Shown here in pieces: positions 10,701-21,639 of a stretch of 64,000 nt of DNA. The DNA is from Cenococcum geophilum 1.58 (taxonomy: Eukaryota; Ascomycota; Dothideomycetes; Gloniales; Gloniaceae), in assembly GCA_001692895.1 (NCBI GenBank), contig KV748227.1, positions 744,001 through 808,000 of the forward strand, read 5' to 3'. A program made the translations under genes and the position numbers. Numbering within the stretch: the first letter of the stretch is position 1; every line of letters begins with the position of its first letter. The notes under the pieces were generated by a model that was not told the origin of the DNA, made no database searches, and saw only the letters and a list, made by a program, of their open reading frames with translations.

Positions 10701-12180
10701 GGCTAAAGGCTTAAGATTCTTAAGACGAGATAAAAGACAACTAAGATTTTTAAGACGAGATAAGGCACACTTAAGGATCTATAACGGACGAAAACCGATA
10801 GAGTAGGGTAATAGCTTAGTTTAGAAACATACGAATAAGCTTAGGATAAGAATTCCTAACGGCATAAGATTCTTAAGACAAGATAAGTAAGATCTAGGAC
10901 TCTTAAGACGAGATAAGGACACTAGTAAAGCCTAGTTAGACTAAGGCTGGAGCTAGGCTTAAGTTAGAAGCAAGCTTAGGATTAAAGAATCTAAGGGGTT
11001 AAGAATTCGGAGCACAAATTAGGACACCTATAAGTAAGAGGTAAGGAGCTTCTTTATAGATTAGAGAATCTATAGCGTAAACAGCAGTTAGACTAGGAGA
11101 CAGATATATAGACCTAGAAGACTTACTAGGGGAATATAGTGTTCAGCCTAAAGATCGAAAAGTTAATACTAAGATTAAGAAGTACGAAGACTTTAAGGAT
11201 CTACTTATAAGACGCGACGTAAAAGAAACTATAGAGGAATTTAGGGTAAGAATTACCTTATAGTAAGAACAGAAACTAGATAAGAGATTTAGTATATTAG
11301 GACGTATAAAGGATAGAGTACTAGTATAAAGAATTACTAATAGGCCTAGGACAGGCACACTAAGAGTAAAGTGGCTTATTAAACTGGAATAAGAAGAGGA
11401 TCTAGGGATTCCTACTAGGTTCGAAGAATGGCATACTAAAGGCTATTACGACGCAGTAATAAAGAGATATTTCCTTACAAACGAGCCGTATACACTTAAG
11501 CAGCTGTACCAAAAGTGGTATAGATAACGACACAATAATAAGTAGGAAGATTTCTATATATAGTTAGACGAAAAAGTTNTCTAAGACTACCCGATTATAG
11601 AGAAGGCTATAACTTATATTAAGGGAGCCTTAATTATAATATTAAAGGATCTAAAAGAGTAATTAGAGGACTAGAGAAGTGAAAGACAAATCTCGGTACC
11701 TACGAACGAAGTCGCGACGCTTAGATCAACATAAAAAAGGTTTAAACTTAAGAACGAAGACGAGCTAAGAGTTAACCTAAAACACTAAGCATATTACACA
11801 TTATCGTAGATAGTATACGTAAATAATGCGTGTAACATGCATAAAATACTAAAAGATAAAAATCGGAAGTATCTAATAAGGATATATTAGATAACGGACG
11901 AGGCGAAATATAGGAATGCTAAGTACATATATAGTTAGCACCTAGTAGAAGTTTAAGAATAAGGGGACTTAACACTTTAACCAGGAAGATTCCTTACGGA
12001 AGAATACCTAGATGGACGACAATAGTAGGAATGTCTAGAGAACACCTATTTATAGTATATTAAAGACAAAAAACGAACTAAGTATTGGCTTAAGTTAGAC
12101 TAAGTATAAACAAGATCTAGTAGCTAATAGTTAGGAAAAGTAGAGGCCTATAGGACCAAAGGGAGCTAGTGGTAGAGCCT
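10690..12180 (+). pseudogene. gag-protease linker with acidic repeat, gypsy A copy 1
   Basis: Between gag and protease the frame contains several degenerate repeats encoding DS.DEI(R/K), spaced roughly 30-60 bp, with the DNA motif TTCTTAAGACGAGATAA (about 10715-10920). The family copy at 47800-48050 has the same repeats inverted. The rest is charged low-complexity coding sequence without a recognised domain. Confidence 0.55.
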
Positions 12181-15100
12181 TAGACCCTTAAAGGAATTTA
12201 AGGACAATACCTAAATTTATAAGTTAAATGGCAAGATTAACAGTTTAAGGTATTAATAGATAGTGAAGTAATAAGAAACCATATCTTACTAGTAGCAGTA
12301 AAAAGAATAGGATTACTATACAGATAAAAGAAATGTCCTTACCTATTAGTAACGATTTTAGAAGATCTAATAGCCTATAAAGGAGGCATTATTAATCTTA
12401 AAATAGAACCAGTTTAGCTAACTATTAAAGGAAGATAAATTAAGATGTCCTTTAACATATTACTATTAGGAAATAATAAGGCAGTACTAGAAATGCCTTA
12501 GTTATAGGAATATAATCCAAAAATTAATTGGGTTATAGGTTAGGTTAATATTAGAGATATACGACGCCATAAAATGCAATAGCAAGCTAAGTTGGTATAG
12601 TACTAAGTAGGAGCAACCTACAAAGAAACAGAAAAAGGGTTAAGCTATATACTAAAAAGATACTATAAGTATGGTAAGAAACTATAGTTACCCAAAAGCA
12701 AAAAACTATTAGAGTATATAGCATGGGACTATAAAATAGAATTAGAACCAGGAATAAGTTTAAAATTCTTTCTAATCTATAAGCTTACTAAAGAAGAAGG
12801 TAGAGTATTAAAAGAGTTTGTCTAAGAAAACTTATAAAAGGGATATATTAAACCATCGTAGTCATTAGCGGGTTATCTAGTACTGTTTATACCAAAAAAG
12901 AATAGTAAACTAAAACTGTGCATTAATTATAGATAGTTAAATAGCATTACTAGGAAGGATAGGTATCCTTTACCCTTAATTAGCGAAATCTAAGATAGGA
13001 TAGGTAATGCGCAAATCTTTACGAAGATAGATCTAAGATAGGCGTACTATTAGATTAGAATTAAGGAAGGCAATAAATAAAAGGCAGCCTTTAGGTTAAA
13101 GGAAGGACTATATAAACTATTAGTTATATAATTCGGGCTTATAAACGTACTAGCAACGTTTTAGAAGCGTATTAATAATGTATTAGAAGAATATTTAGAT
13201 AAATTTGTTATAGTATACCTTAATAACATTATTATCTACTTAATAAATAAGGAAGAGTACGGAGAATACGTTAAATAGGTCTTAAAGAGACTATAGGAAG
13301 AACAAATACTAGTAGCAATTAAGAAATGCGANTTNTTNACTAGGAAGACTAATTTTGTTAGATTTATTATTAAACTAAGCCAACTTAGTATAGATCTAAA
13401 AAAGATTAAGGCTATAGTAAATTGGTAAAAACCAGAGAATGTTATATAGTTAAGGTTATTTCTAGGGTTTTACAATTACTGCAGAAGGTTTATAGCGTAA
13501 TAGTTAAAAGATATTAAACTATTTATACAATTAACAAAGAAAGAAGAACTATAGGTATAGGGAAAGGAACAATAAAAACTATTTAAAAAAGTTAAAGAGT
13601 TGTTTACCTAGGAGCTAGTCTTTAAAATTTATTAACCGGGATTAGAAATAGTTGTGGAAATAAATATATTAGACTTTGTACTAGAAGTATATTTTATACA
13701 AAAGCATCTAAATAGATGGCATCTAGTGGCATACTATAGTTGGAAGATAATACTACTAGAGTTAAACTATAACATCTATAATAAGGAGTTATTGGGTATA
13801 GTTATAGCACTAAAGGAATAAAGAGTATTCTTATAAGGTATAGAAAAACTATTTATAGTTAAAATGGATTATAAGAACCTAATAGGATTCCTAATAATAA
13901 AGGAACTTAACTAAAGATAGGTTAAATAGGCAGAGATACTTACAGAATACTATTTCAAAATTTAGTATACTAAGGGTATAGATAACACGCAAGCCGATGC
14001 ATTAAGTTAAAAGGCTAAACTATAAAATAATAATAAGCTATTAGGGGCTTTACTGCGAAAAGATATAGATAGACTAATTAGATATAATTATCTAAAGATT
14101 GCAGTAATATATAAGACTAAGTTAGAAAAGATCTATAAAACACTAGAAAGTTTTTAGGTATAAAGGATTCTAGAAGTATAACTAGAAGACCTATAGTTAG
14201 ATATATATAAAAATTAAAAAGTAAAGTATATCCTAAGAAGTATAGCAGAGTAGTTTATAGAAGACTTTTATAAGGGACTAACTTAAGGACACAATAGAGC
14301 CACAGGCTTAGTGTTAAGACTCTAAGAGGAGTATATTATTAACGGAATCTAGAGGATAGCTAGAAGGGTTACTAAAAAGTATTTAGATTACTAAAGAAAT
14401 AAACTAATAAGGCATAAGCCATATAGAGGGCTACAACCTATTAAAATACTAGAGAGACTATAAGAGGTTATATTATGGGACTTTATTATTAAGTTACTAA
14501 AATTAAGAGACCCTATTACCGGATAAGATTATAATATAATTTTAGTAATAGTAGATAAGCTTATAAAGTAGGGATACTTTATAGCATATACGGAAGAAAT
14601 CTCAGCGGAAGATATTGCTAGAATTTATATTAAGAAAGTATTTATAAGATATAGAGCACTAAGTAAAATCATATTAGATAGAGATCTAAGATTTAGAGCA
14701 GCATTTTAGGAGGTATTTTTAGCAGAATAAGGGGTTTAAGCAGTAACTTCCACCGCATATTATCCGCAGATAGATGGTTAAATAGAAAGATTAAACTAGA
14801 CACTAGAGTAGTATCTAAGGCACTATATTAACTACGCACAGAATAATTAGGTATTATTATTACTAGTTATATAGTTTGCATATAATATAACACTATAAAA
14901 AGGAATAAGTATATTACTATTTAAGGCGAATTACGGATACGAACTAAAAATATTACTATTGCCACGTTAAGTAAAAAAAGCAAATAGTAAAGCTAAGTAA
15001 AGAATAGAGACTTTAATAAATCTTTATACGGACCTTATAGAAACGGCTAAAATAGTATAGCAGAGAATGAAAAAGTACTATAACGCTAAGAGATCTAAGG

Positions 15101-15540
15101 GACTAGATCTTAAGGAGGGAGATAAAGTATAGCTACTATACAAAAATTTTAAGAGTTAATAACTAAGTAAGAAGTTAGATTACGTTAGACTAGGACCTTT
15201 TAAAATTACATGGAGAATTTTACCGGTTATATTTAAGTTAAACCTACTAGCTAAAATAAAGATCTACCCTATATAACACATTATAATGCTAGAGCTAGCA
15301 TACGGGAATATTAAGCTACTAATTTATAAAGTAGATACGTACAGAGGACAAGAAGAAGATAAATGGTAAGTTTTAAAGATCATTAGTTATAAGGATGTAG
15401 ATGATAAAATATAGTATAAAGTAAAGTAGATAGGCTATAACAAGACTACCTAGGAACTACTAGAGAATTTAAAGAATGCTATAGGAAAGGTATAGGAGTA
15501 TTAGAAGAAAATAGGTTAGGTAATATTAATAAAGAGGAAT
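12180..15540 (+). pseudogene. pol of gypsy A copy 1: protease, RT, RNase H, integrase, chromodomain
   Basis: In order: protease around LIDSEV (about 12250, from a DSG-type site); RT with LCINYR.LN, KIDLR.AYY and VYLNNIIIY (about 13210), where the catalytic DD has become NN; RNase H (about 13650-14030) ending near DN..ADALS; integrase zinc region (about 14280-14410) and core (LVIVDKL.K.GYF, then AYYPQ.DGQ.ER, about 14470-14820). A C-terminal chromodomain follows (VLKIISYKDVDD..YKVK..GY, about 15365-15480). The chromodomain places it among chromoviruses, whose integrases target modified histones. Nothing here can be active: stops are frequent and the RT site is lost. Confidence 0.88.
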
Positions 15541-15559
15541 CGCCAAAGAATGAGCCACC

Positions 15560-16100
15560 TAAGGGGGACCTAGGAAGAGCGACTGCCGAACTATTTGGAG
15601 TTATTTCCTTCCCTAGTAGAAGAGAATCTGTTCTTTTATTACTAAGTTTCTATAGACCTTATTTTATAAGTTTCCACTCCTTAGAACAAACCTTCTTACG
15701 CACCTTCTTAAGACAAAGTAGATGGGTAGACGCCGCAATGTAAGCATCTAGGGCCTTCTGTTCCGCATCCTAAGAACGCTTAAGCTTAGTAAGGGCCTAC
15801 GCCAGGTTACTATTAAGCTTCGTAGCAGCAGATTAAATATAAAACCCTATAACAAATTACTTAGGGAACTTAAAGACTATTAAGAGTTATAGAACGCGTA
15901 TACTTAGCGTTAAAAGTAAAACGAACATCGCAAGACGATTAAATGTTTGCTTTAGTGCATTCTAAATAAGAGAAGGGTTGCTAAGACAAGGGACTCGCCA
16001 ACGCGATATATACTAACCCCTCCCTTAAGCAACAAGAACACGGAGATAGCATTATTTCACTAAGTAATAATATTGCAGTAATAGTGCAAGCACGATGTTG
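15560..16100 (-). pseudogene. Antisense ORF between pol and 3' LTR of gypsy A
   Basis: The minus strand reads an alanine-, lysine- and leucine-rich helical segment (AATKLNSNLA.ALTKLKRS, DAEQKALDAYIAASTHLLCL, KKVRKKVC) followed by RSPLGGSFFGD. The corresponding region of the other family member (42640-43190) reads the same protein (LAKLERSRDAEQKALNA, RLLCLKKV, RSPLGNLFFGD) in the same frame, with stops at Gln-like positions. Upstream is a Cys-containing segment whose exact frame I could not settle. The function is unknown. Its direction, opposite to gag-pol, and its retention in both copies argue that it was a gene of the element. Confidence 0.6.
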
Positions 16101-16238
16101 CGCGTGTAAAGAAAAAGAAGCTTTAGGTATTATAAGTAATAATATTAACTAAATTAATTAGATAGATATTATACCTCTAGTAAACAACTTGGAGATACTA
16201 GGTATCTTTAAGGATAAAGATAAAGAGGAGGGAGATAG

Positions 16239-16659
16239 TGTTACGGACGCTTTAAGTACAATATTATAACTACTTGGAGAGGAGTTAGAAGAAGCTAGTT
16301 AGTTAATATAAGTACGGTCCAGAATAGAACCCGTGGAACTATATAACGAGGAATAGTAACTAAGGTTATATAAGGTGCTATAAGAGGAATGAGAGGAACG
16401 AAGGGAACTCACGTACCTTATATATAAGACGTATATTACGTATAAGAAGGATTTTATAGGAGTACGGTTGTGTATTTAAGGACCCTTAGTCCCTACCTAG
16501 ATAGTTCCTTTCTTATAGTAATTCTCAGAATACAATTGGAGTTAATCTATTGGGCAACCACTCCACCAATTGTTGTTACGTTGTTGACTTACTTGTAATA
16601 CCTATACACCTAGCCTATTAATAAGTCTACCGTAGTCCCTACTACAAGGCTTTGTTATA
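16239..16659 (+). repeat. 3' LTR of gypsy A copy 1
   Basis: 421 bp, beginning TGTTACGGACGC after the purine tract and ending GTTATA before the AAGGG duplication. Confidence 0.92.
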
Positions 16660-16664
16660 AAGGG

Positions 16665-18010
16665 CCCTTATCTTCTAATTAGGCGTACGCTTAATATAAA
16701 GGCCCTATACTATATTATATATATTATATAGTTTCGCTAGGGTAGTAAAAATATTAGATTAATTGATTTTGGATTGCTTAAAGCCTAAAGCCCCTATTAG
16801 AGCCTCTTTTTAACCTATAAGGACTTAAGACCTTTATGTAGATTCTAGGGGTAGATACTAGACGCGCGCTACCTAGATTTAATTATTCTTGCGGTTAGGC
16901 CTTTACCCCTTACCTTATAGTAGTACTTAATAAAACGGTATTTCTTAATTAGGGCTGTATCGTTAATATATACAAGCTTCGCAATCTACTCTTAATATTT
17001 TGTCTTAATTGGGCAAAAGTATAATAGATCTAGGGGTTGTAGAACGTGCATTAAATAAGGAGGAAGAAAGACAAGCCATACGTTATTGGCCTTATATTCC
17101 TATAGAAACTCTATAGTATAGTGGCTTCTATAGCCGTTAAGAATAAGCAATTAAGCTTTATTACTAGGTAGTTTAATTTTAGGTAAAACTATTTTAATAA
17201 GCCAATTAAATATAATATAATTAGCTATTTAGCCGTTCTTAGAGGTTATATATATCCAATTAGGCACCTCGTTATAATAGAACCAGGTTAATTAGATATA
17301 CTTTCCTTTAAAGATTACTAAAGGCCGAATTAATCTACTAAGCGTTAAGATTACCTCTACAATAGATACCTATTTACGATCTTTAGGTAATTATATAAGG
17401 GTCTTCTTTTTTAAGGCATCTCCTAGTCTTATTAAGTTTGCATATATACCCAATGCGATACCAAATTCGTCCATATTCCAGCTATTCTCTACCAATACAC
17501 CGCTTACGTTTTGCACCCTCTATAAAAGATTATAGAACTCTTAAATTTACTTAGGTTGTACCCCCTTAGCTTTAGCAGCCTCTATTAGTCGGCCGACTAA
17601 GAATTTAATACAAGAATTGCGTTATAAATAGCTAGAGACCCATAACTTGCTAAGGAGCTTAGTGTCGTAATTTTAATCGATAATTTAAGCCACCATTTCT
17701 TGTAGTCGCGTATGCGATGGGGTAAATCCTTATAGGTCTTGTTTAAGCACCTAATTAGTAAGAAAGTCTTCTTATATAGGAGTCAACCGCTACTCGTACT
17801 AGTGAGCAATTCGTTGTGGCTACTTGCCACCCATGCGATCGTAAAAAGTCAACGGAGGGACACCGTACACGCGCGCGGCGTAAGTACCAGACTCAAATTT
17901 GCCGGCATTAAAATCAGCAATAGTGTAACCGACTACCAGACCCTGTTTCACTAGCGTCAGCACTACCCTCGTATGTTTTAGATATGGTCAAAATAAGTCA
18001 TGGACTTCGG
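16665..18010 (-). pseudogene. pogo/Fot1-like transposase, N-terminal and catalytic part
   Basis: On the minus strand: a psq-type HTH (IADFNAGKFESGTYAARVYG, then VPPLTFYDRM) near 17945-17830; a CENP-B-type HTH (RLTPI.EDFL..VLKQDL.GFTPSH) near 17820-17690; then the DDE core with NSWNMDEFGIALGI (about 17475), NGYRSHYT (about 17140) and a PPYLMHVLQPLD block (about 17060). It continues to LTARIIKSR, where the family's C-terminal part begins, and is cut by the gypsy insertion at 16664. Cut-and-paste transposases of this family target TA. The N-terminal part is less AT-rich than the core. The plus-strand frame at 17739-17954 is only its shadow. The start codon is uncertain. Confidence 0.85.
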
Positions 18011-18189
18011 AGTTCAGGGGTCTACTTTTATGTATTTATATCACTTAATTTCCATAGATTTATAATTAAGTTGCTCGTTCAATTCCCACACACTGCAAAG
18101 CTTATAAATAGCCATTTATAGGTTCTGCTCCTTTTAAGCCATATTAAACGATTAGTGGTGTAGAAAATAGGTGGGCAAGTTAGTGACTT

Positions 18190-18244
18190 GATTATGGTAT
18201 AGTGACCGAGTTCGGGAGGCGACCGAGTTCCGGGGGTCCGAGCT
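18190..18244 (-). repeat. Right terminal inverted repeat of pogo-like element
   Basis: Reverse complement starts AGCTCGGACCCCCGGAACTC and repeats GAACTCGG twice, matching 5146-5205 over about 40 bp. Confidence 0.8.
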
Positions 18245-18486
18245 GTTATAATTTATACAGTTTTTACAATTTATATAGTTTTTACAATTTGTACAGTTTT
18301 TATAATTTTTATTTATAAGGCGCATTTTACGGCGTTTTGCTAATAGGTGGTGCAATTTTATTACAAAATGCGCGGTTTGCGCAAAACGCTGTTAACCATA
18401 TACAACCGCTTAAATCGTACGTTTTGCACGTTTTGCAGCAAATTGCCGCAAACCGCAACAATAAGCCCAAAAAAAAATCCTGATGA
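18245..18486. repeat. Right part and inverted end of satellite-bearing element 1
   Basis: Contains short tandem copies of a TTTTTACAATTTATA-like unit (18255-18310). Then comes a stretch with GCAAATTGCCGCAAA-type motifs, then the inverted end CCTGATGA followed by TA (18487-18488). Similar motifs occur near the left end at about 3185-3265. Confidence 0.5.
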
Positions 18487-18488
18487 TA

Positions 18489-19034
18489 TTATTATATAAG
18501 CTATTAATAATATTAGCGTAAGCGGTAATAGTATCTAGTAGTTTAACTCCTATAAGAGATTATACTAGGCGATTAATTAAATCGGGTTTATATTATTTAA
18601 TCTTTTTAATATAGTAGTAGAACTTAGGGTAGTATAATAGGAAGTTCTTAAAGCCTTAAATTATCCTATTTAGTTTCCTTTATACTATAGCAATTTAGTT
18701 AAGATTACTATAAAATACTTCTAGCATACTAACTAGCTCTTTTATAGTATTTGGCTAAAATAAGTATATAGTTTCTATAGTATCTCCTTTTAAGTAACTT
18801 ATAGTATAACATACCTAGCTATTAAGGGCGGTATAGTAATTAATATTACCGTTTAGCTTATTCTAAAATTAGTTAAAAAGGGATATAGCTTACTCCTTTT
18901 ACCTAAATAGGTAGGGGAATTAGGGAGACGTTTAATTAGCCTTTATAGAGGTATTAGTTAGCGAATTTAGGGTTAATAAGCTAGTTTTAAACGTGCTTTT
19001 TGTTACAACTTACGCGATACCTATACCGTATATA
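18489..19034 (+). repeat. Unidentified old repeat X, left part
   Basis: AT-rich RIP-like sequence. Its last part, from about 18995, is homologous to 33308-33330. The homology continues on the far side of the LINE at 20636 and at 33330-33425. One plus-strand frame is interrupted mostly by TAA/TAG, but I recognise no domain. Confidence 0.5.
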
Positions 19035-20635
19035 CTCCTCCTAGAATTAGATTTGAAAAGCTTTGCAATAGCTACGCAATAAGGATCCTAAAATTTAAGA
19101 AAAACTACGTAATTAAGAAGGTTTATATAGAAGAGATCAATAAAGACAAGGACGAACTAGCAGCTAGCTTAAGCTCTAATTCTAGCCCTAAAAACTCTAC
19201 TATAAAGCACCTCTTACAGCTAAAAACACAGCTGCTATCTCTAACTTCTAAAGTTTAGCAGCTAATTCAAAACTGGAAAATAGAGAGAATCTCTCTAGAC
19301 TGGCAAAAACCGTGGTCTCTTCCTATTTCTGCATTCTTTTCTATCTCGAAAGGTAGTAAGGAAGAAGCTGCANAAGAANATCTAAGACTAGTAGAAAATC
19401 TACAAGATTCCCTAGAGTGGGATTTAGTANATATATACTATANAGATGGCTCTAAAGATAGCAAATTAAGTGCGGCAGCCGTATGCAAAATAGGAGAGAG
19501 AAATAGGATTAAATATGCAACAAATTGGAACCTAGGACCCTATATGGAAATTATAGATATAAAGCTCTACGCAGTCTATAGGGCCTTAGAACACCTAAAG
19601 CAACAAAGACTAGAAGAGAAAAAGGTTTATATCTTTATAGATAGCCAGGCGGCTATTAAAAGATTAGAACTAAATTCTCTTACAAAAGGGCAAGAACTAG
19701 TCTTTAAAATTACGCAAAGCTGCTCCTATTTAGCTAGTAAAGGTATCTTTATTAACTTCTATTGGGTTCCTAGCCACTTAGGAATTTATAGAAACAAAAT
19801 AGCAGATAAACTAGCTAAAAAGGGTCTCTCTAGAAGAAAAATAAAGTCTTNTTATACTTCTTTATCCTATATAGGGAGAGTAGCAAGAGAAAAGATACTA
19901 GAANAGTGGAAAAACAATTGGCAACAGAACAAGAATAAAGGAAAACACTATACTAGGATCTGTAAAGGAAGCTATTCCTTTTCTCTTAAAGCACCTAAGG
20001 ATAGATATCCTAAAAAGCTACAATCAGCTTTCTTCCAGCTAAAACTAGGAAAGGGTTTCTTTAAATCCTTCTCTAGAACAATAGGAAAGGANAAAGAAGG
20101 TAGATGCTTTAGAGAATGTACTGCTGTACAAACCCCTAAGCACTTACTACTAGACTGCAGCCTATATAAAGAAGAGAGAAAGAATATACAAAGGTAACTA
20201 GGCTCTTCTCTCTCTCTAAAGAAGTTATTTTGCATAAAGAAAGGAAGAGAAGCTCTTTTTCTATTCCTAGACAGGACAGGAATAGCTACTAGAAAGTGGC
20301 TAATAGCAGTAGGATCTTTAGAAGGAGGTAACTCCTACTAAGCTCCTAGTAGATAGATAATAGGGAGTAAAAGGATAGAAATAATTTATAAAAGGACAGG
20401 GACAGGCGTTAGAATTTCTTATTTTTTAGAATCTTTTCTATTGTTTTCTTATTACCTAATAGTTATTAGTAACCTAGTATTTTTACTAAGTAGCTATAAA
20501 CTACTAGGATATAGTTACTAGTATATGTTAAGCTGCCTAAGAAGGATTTATATATATAGAGCTATAGCGCTATAGCCTAGAGGCTGCATGCGTAGTATTA
20601 TACGTAGTATAATATAATGGACTAAAAAAAAAAAT
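19035..20635 (+). mobile_element. 5'-truncated LINE, copy 1, inserted in repeat X
   Basis: About 1.6 kb ending in an A-run (20624-20634). It is flanked by an 11-bp duplication TACCGTATATA (19024-19034 and 20636-20646). The uninterrupted paralogue at 33298-33425 has a single version of this sequence, which confirms the insertion. Only the C-terminal end of the RT ORF is present, so the copy began as a truncated reverse transcript. Confidence 0.85.
19036..20341 (+). pseudogene. LINE ORF2 C-terminus: RNase H and terminal zinc-knuckle-like motif
   Basis: One frame runs from PPRIRFEKLCNSYAIRILKF to GGNSY then TAA. The RNase H domain shows YY.DGSKDSKLSAAAV, the Glu of YMEIIDIKLYAVYRAL, VYIFIDSQAAIK and FYWVPSHLGIYRNKIADKLA, so the catalytic D-E-D-D and His residues are visible. 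The end holds C..C..VQTPKHLLLDC, typical of fungal LINEs. Only two stops are seen (TAG near 19254, TAA near 20195), with CAA in copy 2 at the second. It is much less mutated than its surroundings, so it is probably a later arrival. Several bases are N. Codon use is still AT-rich. Confidence 0.85.
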
Positions 20636-20646
20636 TACCGTATATA

Positions 20647-20819
20647 TAGGCTAGAGAGCTTATAAACTATTTTAACTATTAGTCCCCCTAGCCGTAAAAC
20701 ACTGCTACCCTTTTAGAGGTTTGTATAACTAAGTAAGCTAGAGCTTAGGTATAATAATACGTCTCGCAACTACCTAGAGGTTAAGTATTTAATTTAGGAA
20801 GGGGTTAAATATTTCTAAG
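20647..20819 (+). repeat. Repeat X, right part, then AT-rich spacer
   Basis: 20636-20735 is homologous to 33330-33425 (GGCTAGAGAGCTTATAA, TCCCCCTAG, CACTGCTACC, TTAGAGGTTT) and homology ends there. The rest up to the LTR at 20820 is unassigned. Confidence 0.6.
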
Positions 20820-21029
20820 TGTTACGGCTTATATAAATACCTCTAAACCGAAGCTTGTAGAATGCTGTATTACGAAGATACTAAGCTAAAGAAAAGGAAA
20901 AGGGGTTGCTAGGACTAATGTAAACAAATATATAGGGTAAGCCGCTAAGGCGCTAGCTTTAGGCGGGCTAATTATAGGTTAGCAGAATATAGCAGAATTT
21001 GGTAGGTAATGTACGATAGCGCTATTACA
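20820..21029 (-). repeat. 3' LTR of gypsy C
   Basis: 210 bp, TGTTACGG..ATTACA on the plus strand, matching 26794-27003. Contains GGCAGAAT-type repeats and a GCCGCTAAGGCGCTAG motif. Confidence 0.9.
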
Positions 21030-21639
21030 TCACCCCCCTCTTTAAAAGAAAAGCCTGCCTTTAGGCTTAGTTAGAAATAGGGTAGTACTAGGCTTATAAA
21101 TATAGGATTATAAAATATATAATAAGGAGATAAAGGGGATATAAGTATGTCCAGACTAAGTATAAAGGGCGATTATAGGCTAAGTGGAAGCACTAGGCTA
21201 GAAAGAGTAGCCGCTAAAAGTCTTAGCACAGATCTGACTAATTAGACAACTTTAACCGGTGGTTAAAGTTCCTAGATATCTAAAATTTTACGGTACTGGC
21301 AGAAAACGGCAGAATTTGGCAGAATTTGGCAGACAGCTATATTAGGGCTTTAGGGTGTTTTTGTCCCTATATTTTTCCAATAACTTATCGTCTTTATTAT
21401 ACTAGCATTCTATCTATTTATCTAGGTACTTCAGGGGTTTAGGCGTATTAGGGTATTAGTTATAGAATTCTTTAAGCTTTTAGGGGCAGCTTATAAAGTT
21501 TTACGTAGGGTATTAGGTTAGGTTAGGATCGTAGCCCTTCTATTAGATACGGTATTTTAGCGTTCCCCATACTATCTTATAGGCCAGTATTTTATTAACC
21601 TCCTATTTATTATTACTATTTACTTAAACTGGTAGGGGA

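Larger units (their letters stand above)
8644..16659 (+). mobile_element. Ty3/gypsy chromovirus, complete, family A copy 1
   Basis: 8016 bp, with two 421-bp LTRs (8644-9064 and 16239-16659) starting TGTTACGG. It is flanked by a perfect AAGGG duplication (8639-8643, 16660-16664). The order is gag, protease, RT, RNase H, integrase, chromodomain. A purine tract (AAAGAGGAGGGAGATAG) abuts the 3' LTR. An antisense ORF lies between the chromodomain and the 3' LTR. The copy at 42056-50035 is the same family in the opposite orientation. All frames are broken by TAA/TAG. No TGG-type primer-binding site is obvious after the 5' LTR. Confidence 0.92.
5146..18244 (-). mobile_element. pogo/Fot1-like DNA transposon, interrupted by piggyBac-like and gypsy elements
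   Basis: Terminal inverted repeats begin AGCTCGGACCCCCGGAACTC at 5146 and at the reverse complement of 18244. They continue with a GCCTCC..GAACTCGG subterminal repeat. Subtracting the piggyBac-like insertion (about 2.9 kb) and the gypsy insertion (8016 bp plus 5-bp duplication) leaves about 2.2 kb, normal for a Fot1-type element. The transposase runs on the minus strand in three pieces (16665-18010, 8473-8643, 5246-5564). A TA precedes the left end, but the right end is followed by GTTA, so the usual TA duplication is not clear on that side. Confidence 0.8.
3116..18486. mobile_element. Satellite-bearing inverted-repeat element, copy 1, split by a pogo-like element
   Basis: The left end (TCATCAGGA, then a T-run, then GGGC and TTGTTG) is repeated inverted at the right end (18452-18486), and both ends are followed outward by TA. 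Removing the pogo-like insertion (5146-18244) leaves about 2.3 kb with no transposase frame. Inside are a 12-bp minisatellite, a 20-bp minisatellite, tetranucleotide arrays and a conserved tail with a hairpin. The same series recurs at 31375-33295, also between TA-flanked inverted ends. I infer a non-autonomous DNA transposon that carries satellites. The alternative is a decayed element around a satellite block, with chance similarity of ends. Confidence 0.5.

Noticed and set aside
17739-17954. Plus-strand 71-residue frame
   Set aside because: It is antisense to the pogo-like transposase HTH region, which has clear family motifs.
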